39,702 nucleotides of DNA. Origin: Spirochaetaceae bacterium (GTDB taxonomy: Bacteria; Spirochaetota; Spirochaetia; DSM-27196; SLAA01). Made by a program: the position numbers and the translations under genes. Position 1 is the stretch's first letter. Every line of letters begins with the position of its first letter. Of the stretch, positions 1 to 7,710 are shown in pieces. The notes under the pieces were generated by a model. It was not told where the DNA came from, did no database searches, and saw only the letters and a list, made by a program, of their open reading frames with translations. The DNA lies in the NCBI GenBank assembly GCA_003556605.1, contig PWQX01000228.1:1-39702 (forward strand), in the 5' to 3' direction.

Positions 1-241
1 GAAGGATGTCGACCGGGCTGACGACCTTGCCCACGTTCCGTGCGAGGTGGGCAAGGATCTTAAACTCGGTAGGTGTGAGCGGAATGCGCTCATCGCCACG
101 GGAAGCCTGACACCGGTCGAAGTCGAGAGTAAGGTCCCGGATGGTGACCATCGTCGGCTCCTCTTCCGCGGTCCCGCCGGCCCATACCCCAACCGCGACC
201 ACAGCCGCCAGAATCAGCGCCACAATCACTAGCTTCTTCAT
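1..241 (-). CDS. Partial secreted protein: lipoprotein-like signal peptide joined to an OmpR-type winged helix
   Basis: The reading frame starts with ATG at 241-239, preceded by a strong ribosome site (AAGGAGG, 250-256, 8 nt spacing), and runs off the window edge after 80 codons. Residues 1-28 form a signal peptide: MKK, a hydrophobic core of Val/Leu/Ala, then VWAGG-TAEEE, the look of spirochaete ABC substrate-binding proteins. From about residue 31 the sequence changes to an OmpR/PhoB C-terminal domain: TIRDLTLDFDR, then LTPTEFKILAHL, then GKVVSPVDIL. A DNA-binding domain behind an export signal is not a known functional arrangement. It follows a YesM/YesN pair, a context that normally predicts a sugar-binding protein. 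Explanations: an assembly join at the contig end, a genuine gene fusion through the shared TMVTIR stretch, or use of the internal ATG at codon 31. The frame is certain; the function is not. Confidence 0.6.
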   Translation of the reverse strand, partial: MKKLVIVALILAAVVAVGVWAGGTAEEEPTMVTIRDLTLDFDRCQASRGDERIPLTPTEFKILAHLARNVGKVVSPVDIL

Positions 242-388
242 AGGACAGTCCTCCTTACAAGACTTGTACGATCATCGTAGCGTGGTTTCGCGCACGCCGT
301 CTCTGCAAGATCTTGCGATATCGCTAACGATCTTGGACTATACTGCTCGGTCTAACAGTCGCCCTAATTCACCGGCCGTACGATCTTG
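242..388 (-). promoter_or_regulatory. Intergenic segment with repeated CAAGATC/GATCTTG elements
   Basis: Between the YesN-like regulator and the secreted-protein start lie a perfect 12-bp palindrome GCAAGATCTTGC (305-316), two copies of CGATCTTG (328-335 and 381-388) and CAAGACTTG (258-266). A further AGTCTTGC lies at 401-408 inside the upstream gene. Clustered copies directly upstream of the gene controlled by an AraC-type regulator suggest its operator. No convincing -35/-10 pair was identified, so the promoter is not assigned. Confidence 0.4.
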
Positions 389-2026
389 CTAATGCAGTAC
401 AGTCTTGCTGCGGTACTGCGTTGGCGTGGCGTCCGTGTGGTGTTTGAATACTCGACTGAAGTAGTTGGCGTCCGAAAAGCCCACTTCCCACGCGATCTCC
501 TTGACACTCTTCCCTGACTGCCGCAACAAGCCCTTCGCGTGCGCGACCCGCACCGAGTTTAAGTAATCGATGAAGGTATAGCCGGTGTGAATCTTGAAGA
601 CCCGCGTGAAGTAGTACGCCGAAAGCTGAGCTTGGGCTGCGACCGTCTCGAGCGTTAGACTCTCCCGATAGTGCTCCCCTATGAACTTGCGCGCGCGTTC
701 AATCTGCCCATGCGAACACTCCCGTGTGTAGCCACGACCGTGACTGCACAGAATCGCAACCGCATTACGCAGCACGTGCTGCAGCTCCGCGACCTCGGCG
801 GCGCTCTCCACCTGCTCCAACAGCGGCGCACCCTGATACGAAAGCGCACCCGGGTCCAGATCCAGCTCGCGTGCTATCACAATAACGAGCTCAAGGACCC
901 GGCGGCGTAGAGCGGTGAACCTCCCGGCGCCTGTATGTAGCGTTTCTATCGCTCGGGCAGCCAACTCGGGTGCCTGCCGACCGTCACCGGCTCTCACCAC
1001 GGCGAGAATCTGCCGTTCAAGCTCGTCTGCATAGTCCCCCGCCGGTACTACCGGGAAATCGGCCAACTCCGGATCCGGCCCGACCTCGGCAAACGCCACC
1101 GCAGGCCCTTGCCCGGCGGCACGGCTGCGCGCCGCGGCCGCGCGCCGAAATCCTTGCCAGGCCTCGTCAATGGGCCGAGGCAGTGTATCGACACCCAGGC
1201 TGCACCGAATGGCAAGTCTGCGCCGAATCGCCCCGACCGCCTCAGCGTACGCATCCGGGTCCGGACCGCAACCCGCGTCGGGCGACGGTTCGGCTACGGC
1301 ACCCTCCGGCAAGACCAACAGCAGATGGACGGCGTTGTCCCGATGAGCCACGAGTAGCAGGCATCCCGGATGTTGCAGGCAGAGCTTCAACTCCTTGACG
1401 CATCGCCGCCTCAGGATCGAGCGCTGGCTCTCAGTCTCTACCCGCATCGGGTACGACGCGAAATCGATGAGCACCGAGACCGAAATCGCAAACCGCCCCT
1501 GCAGATCTAACGCTTCAAGCTGGCCGTCGATCTGATCCCGTTGCGGGTCACCGCGAACAAGCCCGGAAACCAGCGCCTCTTCGAGCACACATCGCGCTTG
1601 CTTGAGGCGTTGCTCGTTGTGGTGGACTGTCCTCTTGGAGCGTTCGGCATCGTCCAGCTGAGCTACAATAGCGTTGATCACCTCGACGACACGCTCGTCG
1701 TCAACAGGCTTGACGATGAAATCGGCTACACCCAGCCGAATCGCCTGCTGCGCGTAATCAAAGTAGTCGTATGCCGTGAGAAATACGACCTTGGTGCCCG
1801 GCGCGGTCCCTAAGATCCGAGTCGCCGCCTCGACTCCGTTGATACCCGGCATTTTGATATCAAGCAGTACGATCTCAGGCTGATAATCCCGAGCCGTTTC
1901 GACCGCTTCGCGTCCGTTCGCAGCGTCGTACACCGCACCGACACGCGGGCACCCGCGTGTCACCACGTAGCGTAGCGCGTCCCGCTCCATCCGCTCGTCG
2001 TCGGCAATCAGCAGCTTGTAGGTCAT
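389..2026 (-). CDS. YesN-type response regulator (REC domain plus AraC helix-turn-helix)
   Basis: A cytoplasmic transcription factor of 545 residues. REC domain, about 1-120: acidic pocket D9-D10, phosphoacceptor D56 in LLDIKMPG, T83 and K105 (VKP). A long middle linker of about 300 residues is typical of YesN proteins. The C-terminal AraC/XylS domain (about 445-540) shows both helix-turn-helix units, with TLETVAAQAQLSAYYFTRVF and the signature VKEIAWEVGFSDANYFSRVFK. Its kinase partner lies 5 bp upstream, which indicates an operon and a cognate pair. Family members usually activate carbohydrate transporter genes in response to an extracytoplasmic ligand. The signal-peptide gene directly downstream is the natural target, and the repeated GATCTTG elements in that gap are the candidate binding sites. 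The sugar is unknown. Confidence 0.93.
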   Translation of the reverse strand: MTYKLLIADDERMERDALRYVVTRGCPRVGAVYDAANGREAVETARDYQPEIVLLDIKMPGINGVEAATRILGTAPGTKVVFLTAYDYFDYAQQAIRLGVADFIVKPVDDERVVEVINAIVAQLDDAERSKRTVHHNEQRLKQARCVLEEALVSGLVRGDPQRDQIDGQLEALDLQGRFAISVSVLIDFASYPMRVETESQRSILRRRCVKELKLCLQHPGCLLLVAHRDNAVHLLLVLPEGAVAEPSPDAGCGPDPDAYAEAVGAIRRRLAIRCSLGVDTLPRPIDEAWQGFRRAAAARSRAAGQGPAVAFAEVGPDPELADFPVVPAGDYADELERQILAVVRAGDGRQAPELAARAIETLHTGAGRFTALRRRVLELVIVIARELDLDPGALSYQGAPLLEQVESAAEVAELQHVLRNAVAILCSHGRGYTRECSHGQIERARKFIGEHYRESLTLETVAAQAQLSAYYFTRVFKIHTGYTFIDYLNSVRVAHAKGLLRQSGKSVKEIAWEVGFSDANYFSRVFKHHTDATPTQYRSKTVLH

Positions 2027-2031
2027 CGCCT

Positions 2032-3528
2032 CTACTCGATCGGCACGGAAAGCTCCGGTATTTCGATTATCACCGTCGTTCCCACCTGCACTTCGCTGCG
2101 GATCTCAAACCGCGCCTGGTCGTGATACATGAGACATAGCCGTTCGCGAACATTCGCCAGTCCGATCCCGGTAGCCTGTGCATCGTCGGCACCCTGCGCC
2201 GGTTCGAAAACGGTATTCAGTTGTTCGGTGGTCATCCCCGTCCCGCTGTCTTCCACCGAGATTCCCACGCGGCCGTTGCGGCGCCGAACGCGTACGCGCA
2301 CCTCACCCCCCGATTCAAGTGGTTCGATACCGTGCTGCACCGCATTCTCAACCAGCGGCTGAATGCTGAAACACGGCACCTGCACCTCCTGCAGATCCGG
2401 GTCACATAGGAGCTCGAACTTCAAGCGCTCCCTAAACCGGTATTCCTGAATGCGAACATATTCGCGCACAATCTGAAGCTCACGGTCCAACGGTGACATT
2501 GAAGACCGCGTGCCCAGGCTATGTCGCAGAAGCTGCGCCAGAGATTGTATCAAGCGCGCCGACTCCGCTGCGTGCTCAAACAGCGCCGCACGCGATATTG
2601 CATTCAGGCTGTTGAACAAGAAGTGGGGATTGATCTGCGCCTGTAACTGCTGGAACCGCGCATGCTCGAGCGACCGTTCCATACGTACATTCTTCAGTTC
2701 CTCACGATGCAGTTTACGTTCTAACGCAGACTTGTCTTTCAAGTCGTTGACCAATGAGTTGATGTTGCGGTTCATACGATTGAAGGCCTCGGCCAGAACG
2801 TCGATCTCTTCAACCGACGATACTACCACTTCACCGATATCCAGCTCACCGTGCGCCATGCGGTACGCCGCCGCCGCCAATTTGCGTACCGGCCGGGTAA
2901 TACGGCGGGTGAACACGATAAGAAACAGCATGAGCAGTACTCCCATAGCGAGAATACCAAACAACGCCCCCGCCCCCATGGCACGTGCATGTCCGCGCAG
3001 CACCGCGTGTGTCTCAAGTCCTTCGGACAGCCGAATATGCATCAGTCGCTGGATGTATATGAACACGAAATCGCTGATGCGCTCGGCGCGCATGAGAACT
3101 TGGTAGTGACCCGGATCATTGGCCGAAGCGCCATGCACAGCACGATCGCCGACCTCGAAATAGGCTTTCAGTCCGTTGTCTATAGCACGAAGCTCGAAAG
3201 ACGCCGCGATCCCGGTAAGATTGTACCGCAAGACTTCGGAGAACAACCTGTCGAGCTTTACGCGCGAGTTAGTGAAGGCCTCCCTGTGGGATTCCTCACG
3301 CCGGTGCACGTACAGCCGCAGATTGGTTACGCTGGTTTCCAACTCACTATGCAAGCGCTGAATGCTGTGATACCCGACAAGGCTGCGGTCGAAGATACCC
3401 ATGTAACGATGAGTGTGATATAGCGTAACGATGTTCACCATACCGGCGCCCACGATGACCGCGATGAACAGAAACAGCTGTGTAGTTTTGAACGGAAGCC
3501 GGACGAACCTATCTGTGACCATCACCAT
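2032..3528 (-). CDS. YesM-type sensor histidine kinase
   Basis: A membrane kinase of 498 residues. TM1 at about 16-38 and TM2 at about 183-206 flank a 145-residue extracytoplasmic sensor. HAMP follows at about 206-260, then a coiled linker. The His_kinase block has the YesM signature QAQINPHFLFNSLN with phosphoacceptor H302. The ATPase has an N-box (LVENAVQHGIE), G1 (VEDSGTGM) and G2 (GIGLANVRERL). Autophosphorylation on H302 and transfer to D56 of the next gene product is expected. The start codon overlaps the TAA of the upstream histidine-less paralogue by one base (TAATG), so translation is coupled. A second ATG two codons later could also serve. The ligand is probably a sugar or sugar-binding protein complex, inferred only from the family. 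Confidence 0.93.
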   Translation of the reverse strand: MVMVTDRFVRLPFKTTQLFLFIAVIVGAGMVNIVTLYHTHRYMGIFDRSLVGYHSIQRLHSELETSVTNLRLYVHRREESHREAFTNSRVKLDRLFSEVLRYNLTGIAASFELRAIDNGLKAYFEVGDRAVHGASANDPGHYQVLMRAERISDFVFIYIQRLMHIRLSEGLETHAVLRGHARAMGAGALFGILAMGVLLMLFLIVFTRRITRPVRKLAAAAYRMAHGELDIGEVVVSSVEEIDVLAEAFNRMNRNINSLVNDLKDKSALERKLHREELKNVRMERSLEHARFQQLQAQINPHFLFNSLNAISRAALFEHAAESARLIQSLAQLLRHSLGTRSSMSPLDRELQIVREYVRIQEYRFRERLKFELLCDPDLQEVQVPCFSIQPLVENAVQHGIEPLESGGEVRVRVRRRNGRVGISVEDSGTGMTTEQLNTVFEPAQGADDAQATGIGLANVRERLCLMYHDQARFEIRSEVQVGTTVIIEIPELSVPIE

Positions 3529-4169
3529 TACCCAATAGGCAGGGTAAGCTCAACGCGTGTACCCGCTCCCGGCGAGCTCGCAATACGAATCTCGTACTGC
3601 GAGCCGTAGTACGCGTCCAACCGGCTTAGTGTGGAGGATATGCTGCCGTAACCCGCGTCGCCTGCCCCGGCCGATACGCCGCTGCGGCCACCGAGATAAT
3701 CCTGAGCTTCAAACCCGATACCGTCGTCCTCAACAACGATAGCGATTGCCGTATCACCGGGCACTACATGCAGTCCCACATGCCATGGCGGCTCCGTACG
3801 CTCAAAAGCATGATAGATGCTATTCTCAGCAAACGTCAAGATCGTGTAGTGCGGCACATAACACGCATTCCAGTCTGTGTGCCCGTCCGCGGCCGGCGCG
3901 ATCACGGTGACGAGTTGATCACGATAGCGGGCACACGATAGCGCGAACAGTACCTCCACCGTCTGGATCTCGTCGGCCAAGGGCAGAACCTGCCCGCGGC
4001 GCTTGTACTTGTACCGGAGCAGTTGAGCGACACTCTTGAGCAAACGCCGGCTGCGGTCAGCGTTCTCAATCGCGCAAAGGGCGGCGATGCTGCTCAATGA
4101 GCCGAGCAACAACTCGAGCTCGTGACTCTTCACAGCCGTAATACTACCTGCACGGCGACGAATACGCAA
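3528..4169 (-). CDS. Soluble YesM-like kinase paralogue lacking the phosphoacceptor histidine
   Basis: A protein of 213 residues that aligns to the catalytic half of the next kinase but has no sensor, membrane segment or HAMP. The YesM motif INPHFLFNSLNAI corresponds to HELELLLGSLSSI, so the histidine position is a glutamate (E19). The following helix (SVAQLLRYKYK against SLAQLLRHSLG), N-box (FAENSIYHAFE) and G1 box (VEDDGIGF) are kept, so nucleotide binding is plausible. Autophosphorylation on the usual residue is not. The start is uncertain: TTG at 4169 gives this length, GTG at 4133 is an alternative, and neither has a good ribosome site. It is 34 bp from the preceding YeeE gene and couples by TAATG to the intact kinase. 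It may be a regulatory partner of that kinase or the remnant of a kinase that lost its front half. Confidence 0.75.
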   Translation of the reverse strand: MRIRRRAGSITAVKSHELELLLGSLSSIAALCAIENADRSRRLLKSVAQLLRYKYKRRGQVLPLADEIQTVEVLFALSCARYRDQLVTVIAPAADGHTDWNACYVPHYTILTFAENSIYHAFERTEPPWHVGLHVVPGDTAIAIVVEDDGIGFEAQDYLGGRSGVSAGAGDAGYGSISSTLSRLDAYYGSQYEIRIASSPGAGTRVELTLPIG

Positions 4170-4203
4170 TCGCCGCGCGTTTTCGGGGCTCTCTGCGCCG
4201 GCC

Positions 4204-4617
4204 TCAGTGCGGGAGCCGCGGTTTCAAGTAGCCGTAACTGATGACACCCAACAGCGCTCCGGCGATCGCCAACAGAATGGTCCAGTAACCCACCCCCAAG
4301 AGCGCGTACAGCGGCCCCGGACAGGCGCCGGCCAAAGCCCACCCCAGGCCGAAGATAATCCCGCCGGCCAAGTTTCCCGCCCGATTGAACGGCTTACCTG
4401 CGAGCTTGACGGCTTCCCCGTCGATCGACGTCATTTGAAAGCGCTTGATGAGCGCCACCGAGAGTGCGCCGACCAGCACCGCGCTGCCGATCACGCCGTA
4501 CATATAAAACGACTGAAAGTGAAACATCTCCTGTATGCGAAACCACGAGATCACCTCACCTTTAACCAGAACAATGCCGAAGTATACTCCGATCAGAAAG
4601 AACCTGAGCAATTTCAT
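4204..4617 (-). CDS. YeeE/YedE (DUF395) family sulfur transporter, short half (PmpB-like)
   Basis: An integral membrane protein of 137 residues with about four hydrophobic helices. It carries the family motif GGIIFGLGWALAGACPGPLY at about 85-105, with the conserved cysteine in GACPGP that is thought to pass sulfur species in TsuA/YeeE transporters. The start ATG has a clear GGGAGG 8 nt upstream. It lies 18 bp behind the longer half, and together the two make one full YeeE-like transporter, an arrangement found next to rhodanese and TauE genes in many bacteria. Likely role: movement of thiosulfate or persulfide sulfur across the inner membrane. Substrate and direction are inferred from the family and context. 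Confidence 0.88.
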   Translation of the reverse strand: MKLLRFFLIGVYFGIVLVKGEVISWFRIQEMFHFQSFYMYGVIGSAVLVGALSVALIKRFQMTSIDGEAVKLAGKPFNRAGNLAGGIIFGLGWALAGACPGPLYALLGVGYWTILLAIAGALLGVISYGYLKPRLPH

Positions 4618-4635
4618 CGATGCTACCTCCCGATG

Positions 4636-5199
4636 CTACAGCGCCAAGACCCATGGTACTACGAGATGTGATACCAACAGACCGCCGATGAAAAAACCGA
4701 TAACCGCTACCAGGGATCCGAAGTTCAGAAGCGACAATCCCATGATAGCGTGACCCGAGGTACATCCGTTGGCGTAACGGGCACCGAAACCAACAAGGAA
4801 CCCACCGACCAAGAGCGAGACAATCGCTGTTGGGGTCGCGATGTTCTGCAGGGCGAAGATCTCGCGCGGCTGCAGCTCAGTAATCGACTCGATGCCCCAG
4901 GCGCTGAACAGCTCGCGCGCGCCATCGGAGATCGCCGGCGCGCTTCCGCCGTCCAGGCCGACCGCCGCGATAGCGGCGCCCACGATCAGCCCGGCAACCA
5001 GGACTAGGTTCCAGAGCGCGTCCTTCCAGTTGTAACGGAAGTAATCCGCCTTGAGCGGGAGCGCTGCGGCACACATATGCCGGAGCGAGGACGAGATGCC
5101 GAACTCCTTATTGCCAAGAATGAGAAGCAGCGGTACCATCAAGCCTAACAATGGGCCGCTAACGTACCATGGCCACGATTGCGACAAAAACTCGATCAT
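4636..5199 (-). CDS. YeeE/YedE (DUF395) family sulfur transporter, long half (PmpA-like)
   Basis: An inner-membrane protein of 187 residues from ATG 5199. A TTG at 5205 gives two more residues but sits only 4 nt from the AAGGAGG box, whereas the ATG is 10 nt away and is preferred. Several hydrophobic helices are visible, and the family motif GFGARYANGCTSGHAIMGLS is near residues 146-166, with its conserved Cys. It is the first gene of the leftward sulfur unit. It diverges from the CstB-like gene and is driven by a promoter of near-consensus -10 (TATATT) that interlocks with the rightward one. It pairs with the 137-residue half to build the transporter. Confidence 0.88.
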   Translation of the reverse strand: MIEFLSQSWPWYVSGPLLGLMVPLLLILGNKEFGISSSLRHMCAAALPLKADYFRYNWKDALWNLVLVAGLIVGAAIAAVGLDGGSAPAISDGARELFSAWGIESITELQPREIFALQNIATPTAIVSLLVGGFLVGFGARYANGCTSGHAIMGLSLLNFGSLVAVIGFFIGGLLVSHLVVPWVLAL

Positions 5200-5277
5200 G
5201 ATCAACTATCCTCCTTGCTGCGGTTTGCAGCCGCCGGCTTCCTCCGCCGACGCCAAACTTTTCGGAAACCCATTCTA

Positions 5278-5305
5278 TTGACCCTCTTGTCACGGAATAT
5301 ACAAT
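5278..5305 (+). promoter_or_regulatory. Sigma70-type promoter of the CstB-like/TauE unit
   Basis: TTGACC (5278-5283), a 16-bp spacer and TACAAT (5300-5305). The -10 lies inside the AT-rich palindrome, so a bound repressor would block it. The same hexamer pair with the same spacing recurs at 31837-31864. Confidence 0.6.
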
Positions 5306-5324
5306 ATATTACTATATGCGTAAA
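5296..5324 (-). promoter_or_regulatory. Sigma70-type promoter of the YeeE/YedE unit
   Basis: Read leftward: TTTACG (5324-5319), a 17-bp spacer and TATATT (5301-5296). It overlaps the opposite-strand promoter by about 10 bp, so the two -10 elements occupy the same DNA. Confidence 0.6.
5297..5317. promoter_or_regulatory. Candidate operator: AT-rich imperfect palindrome between divergent sulfur genes
   Basis: Arms ATATA (5297-5301) and TATAT (5313-5317) flank an AT-only core containing AATATATT. It covers both -10 elements in an otherwise GC-rich region. BigR/SqrR-type ArsR repressors of persulfide-dioxygenase operons bind AT-rich palindromes, so such a sensor is the leading candidate. No regulator gene is encoded nearby. 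Confidence 0.45.
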
Positions 5325-5387
5325 GTAAGATGTTGCAGTTAGCCGACCCGGCTCGGCGATTGCGAAAACCAAGCGGGAGGAAGCCTT

Positions 5388-6809
5388 ATGTTCTTACGAC
5401 AGGTTTACGACGACGAACTGGCGCAAGCCGCCTACGTAGTTGGATGTCAGCAGACCGGCGAGGCGCTGGTGATCGACCCCGAGCGCGATATCGACCGGTA
5501 CTACAAACTTGCGGCCGATAACGGCCTCACGATCGTCGCGGTGGCCGAAACCCACATCCACGCCGATTTCGTCAGCGGCTCACGCGAGTTCTCGCGCGAC
5601 CCGAACGTAACGCTGTATTTATCGGCACTCGGCGGTGACGATTGGTCCTACAGCTGGCCGGACAACACCACTTCAGTGCGGTATCTGCGAGACGGTGACA
5701 AGATCATGATCGGCTACGTGGAGATCGAAGCCGTCCATTCACCCGGGCACACGCCCGAGCACCTCAGCTACAGGATTATAGACCGCGGCGGCGGTGCCGA
5801 CGAAGCGGTTGCCATCGCTACCGGCGATTTCTTGTTCGTAGGCGATGTCGGGCGCCCTGACCTCCTTGAGTCGGCGGCCGGTGTGGCCGGTGCGATGGAA
5901 CCCTCCGCGCGCACGCTGCAATCCTCGCTCGCGGGCCGGATCTCGGCCCTGCCGGATTTCGTGCAAGTGCTCCCCGGGCACGGCGCGGGCAGCGCATGCG
6001 GTAAATCCTTAGGAGCGATTCCGAGCTCCACGGTAGGATATGAGCGCCGCTTCAACGGCACGCTCAAGCTCGCTGAGACGAGTACCGAAGGCTTTGTCCG
6101 GGAGATTCTCTCCGGACAGCCGGAGCCGCCGCTGTACTTCAAGCGCATGAAGCACGTGAACCGCGACGGTATCCAGGTCACCGGCGGACCCCCGCAGGCA
6201 CCGAAGCTCAACGCCGATGAGTTCGTGCGGCAGTCGAAAAGCGTCACCGCCGCGGTGCTCGACGCGCGCCCCGATCGGCGGGCCTTCGCTGCCGAGCACT
6301 TGGAGGGTGCAATCTGCGCCCCGATGGACGGTTCGTCCTTCACGAACGCGGCCGGATCGTTCCTCGGCGTGGAGGACACCATCCTCCTTATCCTGGAATC
6401 CGAGCGCAGCCTCGACGAGGCCCTCCGCAAGCTGTACCGGATTGGGCTGGATAATGTCGCCGGGTGGGTGACCTTCGAAGAGCTCAAAGCCGCGGGAGTA
6501 CCAATGACTGCACTTGCGACCGTGCCGTTCCAGCGCTTTGACCCCAACAGACTCCCCGCAGATAGCGCGGTACTGGACGTGCGCGGGAGCTCTGAGTTCG
6601 GTGACGGGCATGTACCGAACGCCGTGAACGCGCCCTACACCCGTATCGCCGAGCAACTCGACCGGTTACCCGCCGACAAGCAGTACTACGTGTACTGCGC
6701 CTCGGGACGCCGCGCGGCGCTAACGAGCTCCTTCCTGGAGGCCAAGGGATACAAGACCGTACTGATCGACGGCAGCGGCGACGAGAAGTTCATCCCGCAC
6801 GTGGCGTAA
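5388..6809 (+). CDS. CstB-like persulfide dioxygenase-rhodanese fusion
   Basis: A cytoplasmic protein of 473 residues in three parts. Residues 1-240 form an ETHE1-type metallo-beta-lactamase fold: metal ligands H56, H58, D60 in THIHADFVSG, H121 in SPGHTPEH, an aspartate in VGDVGRPDL, and a histidine in VLPGHGAGSACG. Residues 265-360 form a rhodanese-like domain without an active-site cysteine. Residues 375-473 form a true rhodanese with C437 in VYCASGRRA. This PDO/pseudo-rhodanese/rhodanese order matches Staphylococcus aureus CstB, which oxidises persulfide and yields thiosulfate. The ribosome site GGGAGGAAG precedes the ATG. It heads a unit with the TauE-like exporter 13 bp downstream, so detoxification of sulfide-derived persulfides followed by export of sulfite or thiosulfate is the likely job. 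The function call is family-based. Confidence 0.92.
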   Translation: MFLRQVYDDELAQAAYVVGCQQTGEALVIDPERDIDRYYKLAADNGLTIVAVAETHIHADFVSGSREFSRDPNVTLYLSALGGDDWSYSWPDNTTSVRYLRDGDKIMIGYVEIEAVHSPGHTPEHLSYRIIDRGGGADEAVAIATGDFLFVGDVGRPDLLESAAGVAGAMEPSARTLQSSLAGRISALPDFVQVLPGHGAGSACGKSLGAIPSSTVGYERRFNGTLKLAETSTEGFVREILSGQPEPPLYFKRMKHVNRDGIQVTGGPPQAPKLNADEFVRQSKSVTAAVLDARPDRRAFAAEHLEGAICAPMDGSSFTNAAGSFLGVEDTILLILESERSLDEALRKLYRIGLDNVAGWVTFEELKAAGVPMTALATVPFQRFDPNRLPADSAVLDVRGSSEFGDGHVPNAVNAPYTRIAEQLDRLPADKQYYVYCASGRRAALTSSFLEAKGYKTVLIDGSGDEKFIPHVA

Positions 6810-6822
6810 CCGGGAGCCCGTT

Positions 6823-7614
6823 ATGGAGACCGCGCTCGCGCTTGTGTTCGGTTCGGCCGTTGGACTATCGCTTGGGCTCACCGGCGGCGGCGGCTCTATC
6901 CTGGCGGTGCCGCTGCTGGTGTTCGGCCTGGGCCTCGAGCTGCGGGCGGCGGTGGCGATCTCGCTGGCGGTCGTAGGCCTGACTTCGCTGTTCGGCGCCG
7001 TATTGCAGGCGAAATCCGGTAACGTGTTGTGGCGCGCCGGCGCGATTCTAGGCGCGGGAGGCATCATCGCCGCGCCGCTGGGGGCGGCTATCGGCGCGCT
7101 GCTGCCGGACGACCTCGTCATGGTGCTGTTCGCCATCCTCATGGTGGTGGTGGGCGTACGAATGGCCGCCGGCAAGCAAGAGCGTGAGCTCCCGGTAGGA
7201 CGATTCGCGTGCCCGCGCGACGACGATGGCCGCCCGCGCCCGAGCCCCAGCTGCATCGCAAAACTCGGCAGTGCCGGAGCGCTCACCGGGATACTTTCGG
7301 GCATCTTTGGCGTCGGCGGCGGCTTTCTCCTGGTGCCGGCTCTGGTTTGGGTGGGTTCGGCGCGAATTGAGCACGCGCTCGCCACCTCGCTGGTCGCAAT
7401 CGCGCTTATCTCGGTCTCCGGCTTCATCGCTAACTCCGGCGCAGCCGGCGGCGCCGCGGTGCTGATGGTAGTTGTCTTCGCTTCCGGTGCCGCCATCGGG
7501 ATGCTGTCTGGGGCCGCCTGGAAGTGCCGGCTCTCTCCGGTAGTACTCGGGCGGGTGTTTGCGGTTGTCGCGATCGGCGCCGGCATTTATGTCGTGGCGC
7601 AAGTTGTGCTGTAG
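6823..7614 (+). CDS. TauE/SafE family sulfite/organosulfur anion exporter
   Basis: A polytopic inner-membrane protein of 263 residues. It has the two-repeat layout of the TauE/SafE family, each repeat opening with a glycine-rich motif: GLSLGLTGGGGSILAVPLL near residue 15 and GILSGIFGVGGGFLLVPALV near 150. About eight membrane helices are separated by a polar central loop (about 118-140). It sits 13 bp after the CstB-like gene and therefore probably in the same transcript. The expected role is export of sulfite, thiosulfate or a related anion made by the dioxygenase-rhodanese. The substrate cannot be read from the sequence. Confidence 0.88.
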   Translation: METALALVFGSAVGLSLGLTGGGGSILAVPLLVFGLGLELRAAVAISLAVVGLTSLFGAVLQAKSGNVLWRAGAILGAGGIIAAPLGAAIGALLPDDLVMVLFAILMVVVGVRMAAGKQERELPVGRFACPRDDDGRPRPSPSCIAKLGSAGALTGILSGIFGVGGGFLLVPALVWVGSARIEHALATSLVAIALISVSGFIANSGAAGGAAVLMVVVFASGAAIGMLSGAAWKCRLSPVVLGRVFAVVAIGAGIYVVAQVVL

Positions 7615-7672
7615 CCGCACGCAACTCGGCCCACACGCAAACCCGAGACAAAGCCGAGTGCGCACAAGCGGT

Positions 7673-7701
7673 TTGACAGAAAACCATGGCTCTGGTATAA
7701 C
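7673..7701 (+). promoter_or_regulatory. Near-consensus promoter of trkA, predicting a near-leaderless mRNA
   Basis: TTGACA (7673-7678), a 17-bp spacer and TATAAC (7696-7701). Transcription should begin at about 7708-7709, only 2-3 nt before the ATG at 7711. No ribosome-binding sequence precedes the ATG. Confidence 0.7.
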
Positions 7702-7710
7702 CGGGCGGTT

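Noticed and set aside
5768-6547. Long minus-strand open frame (259 codons) opposite the CstB-like gene
   Set aside because: The translation is Ser/Arg/Ala-rich with no motif, and the opposite strand encodes an intact, motif-complete enzyme; a codon-bias shadow of high GC.
7624-7659. ACTCGGC...GCCGAGT as terminator after the TauE-like gene
   Set aside because: Only 7 bp of stem with a 22-base loop and no U-tract; too weak to annotate.
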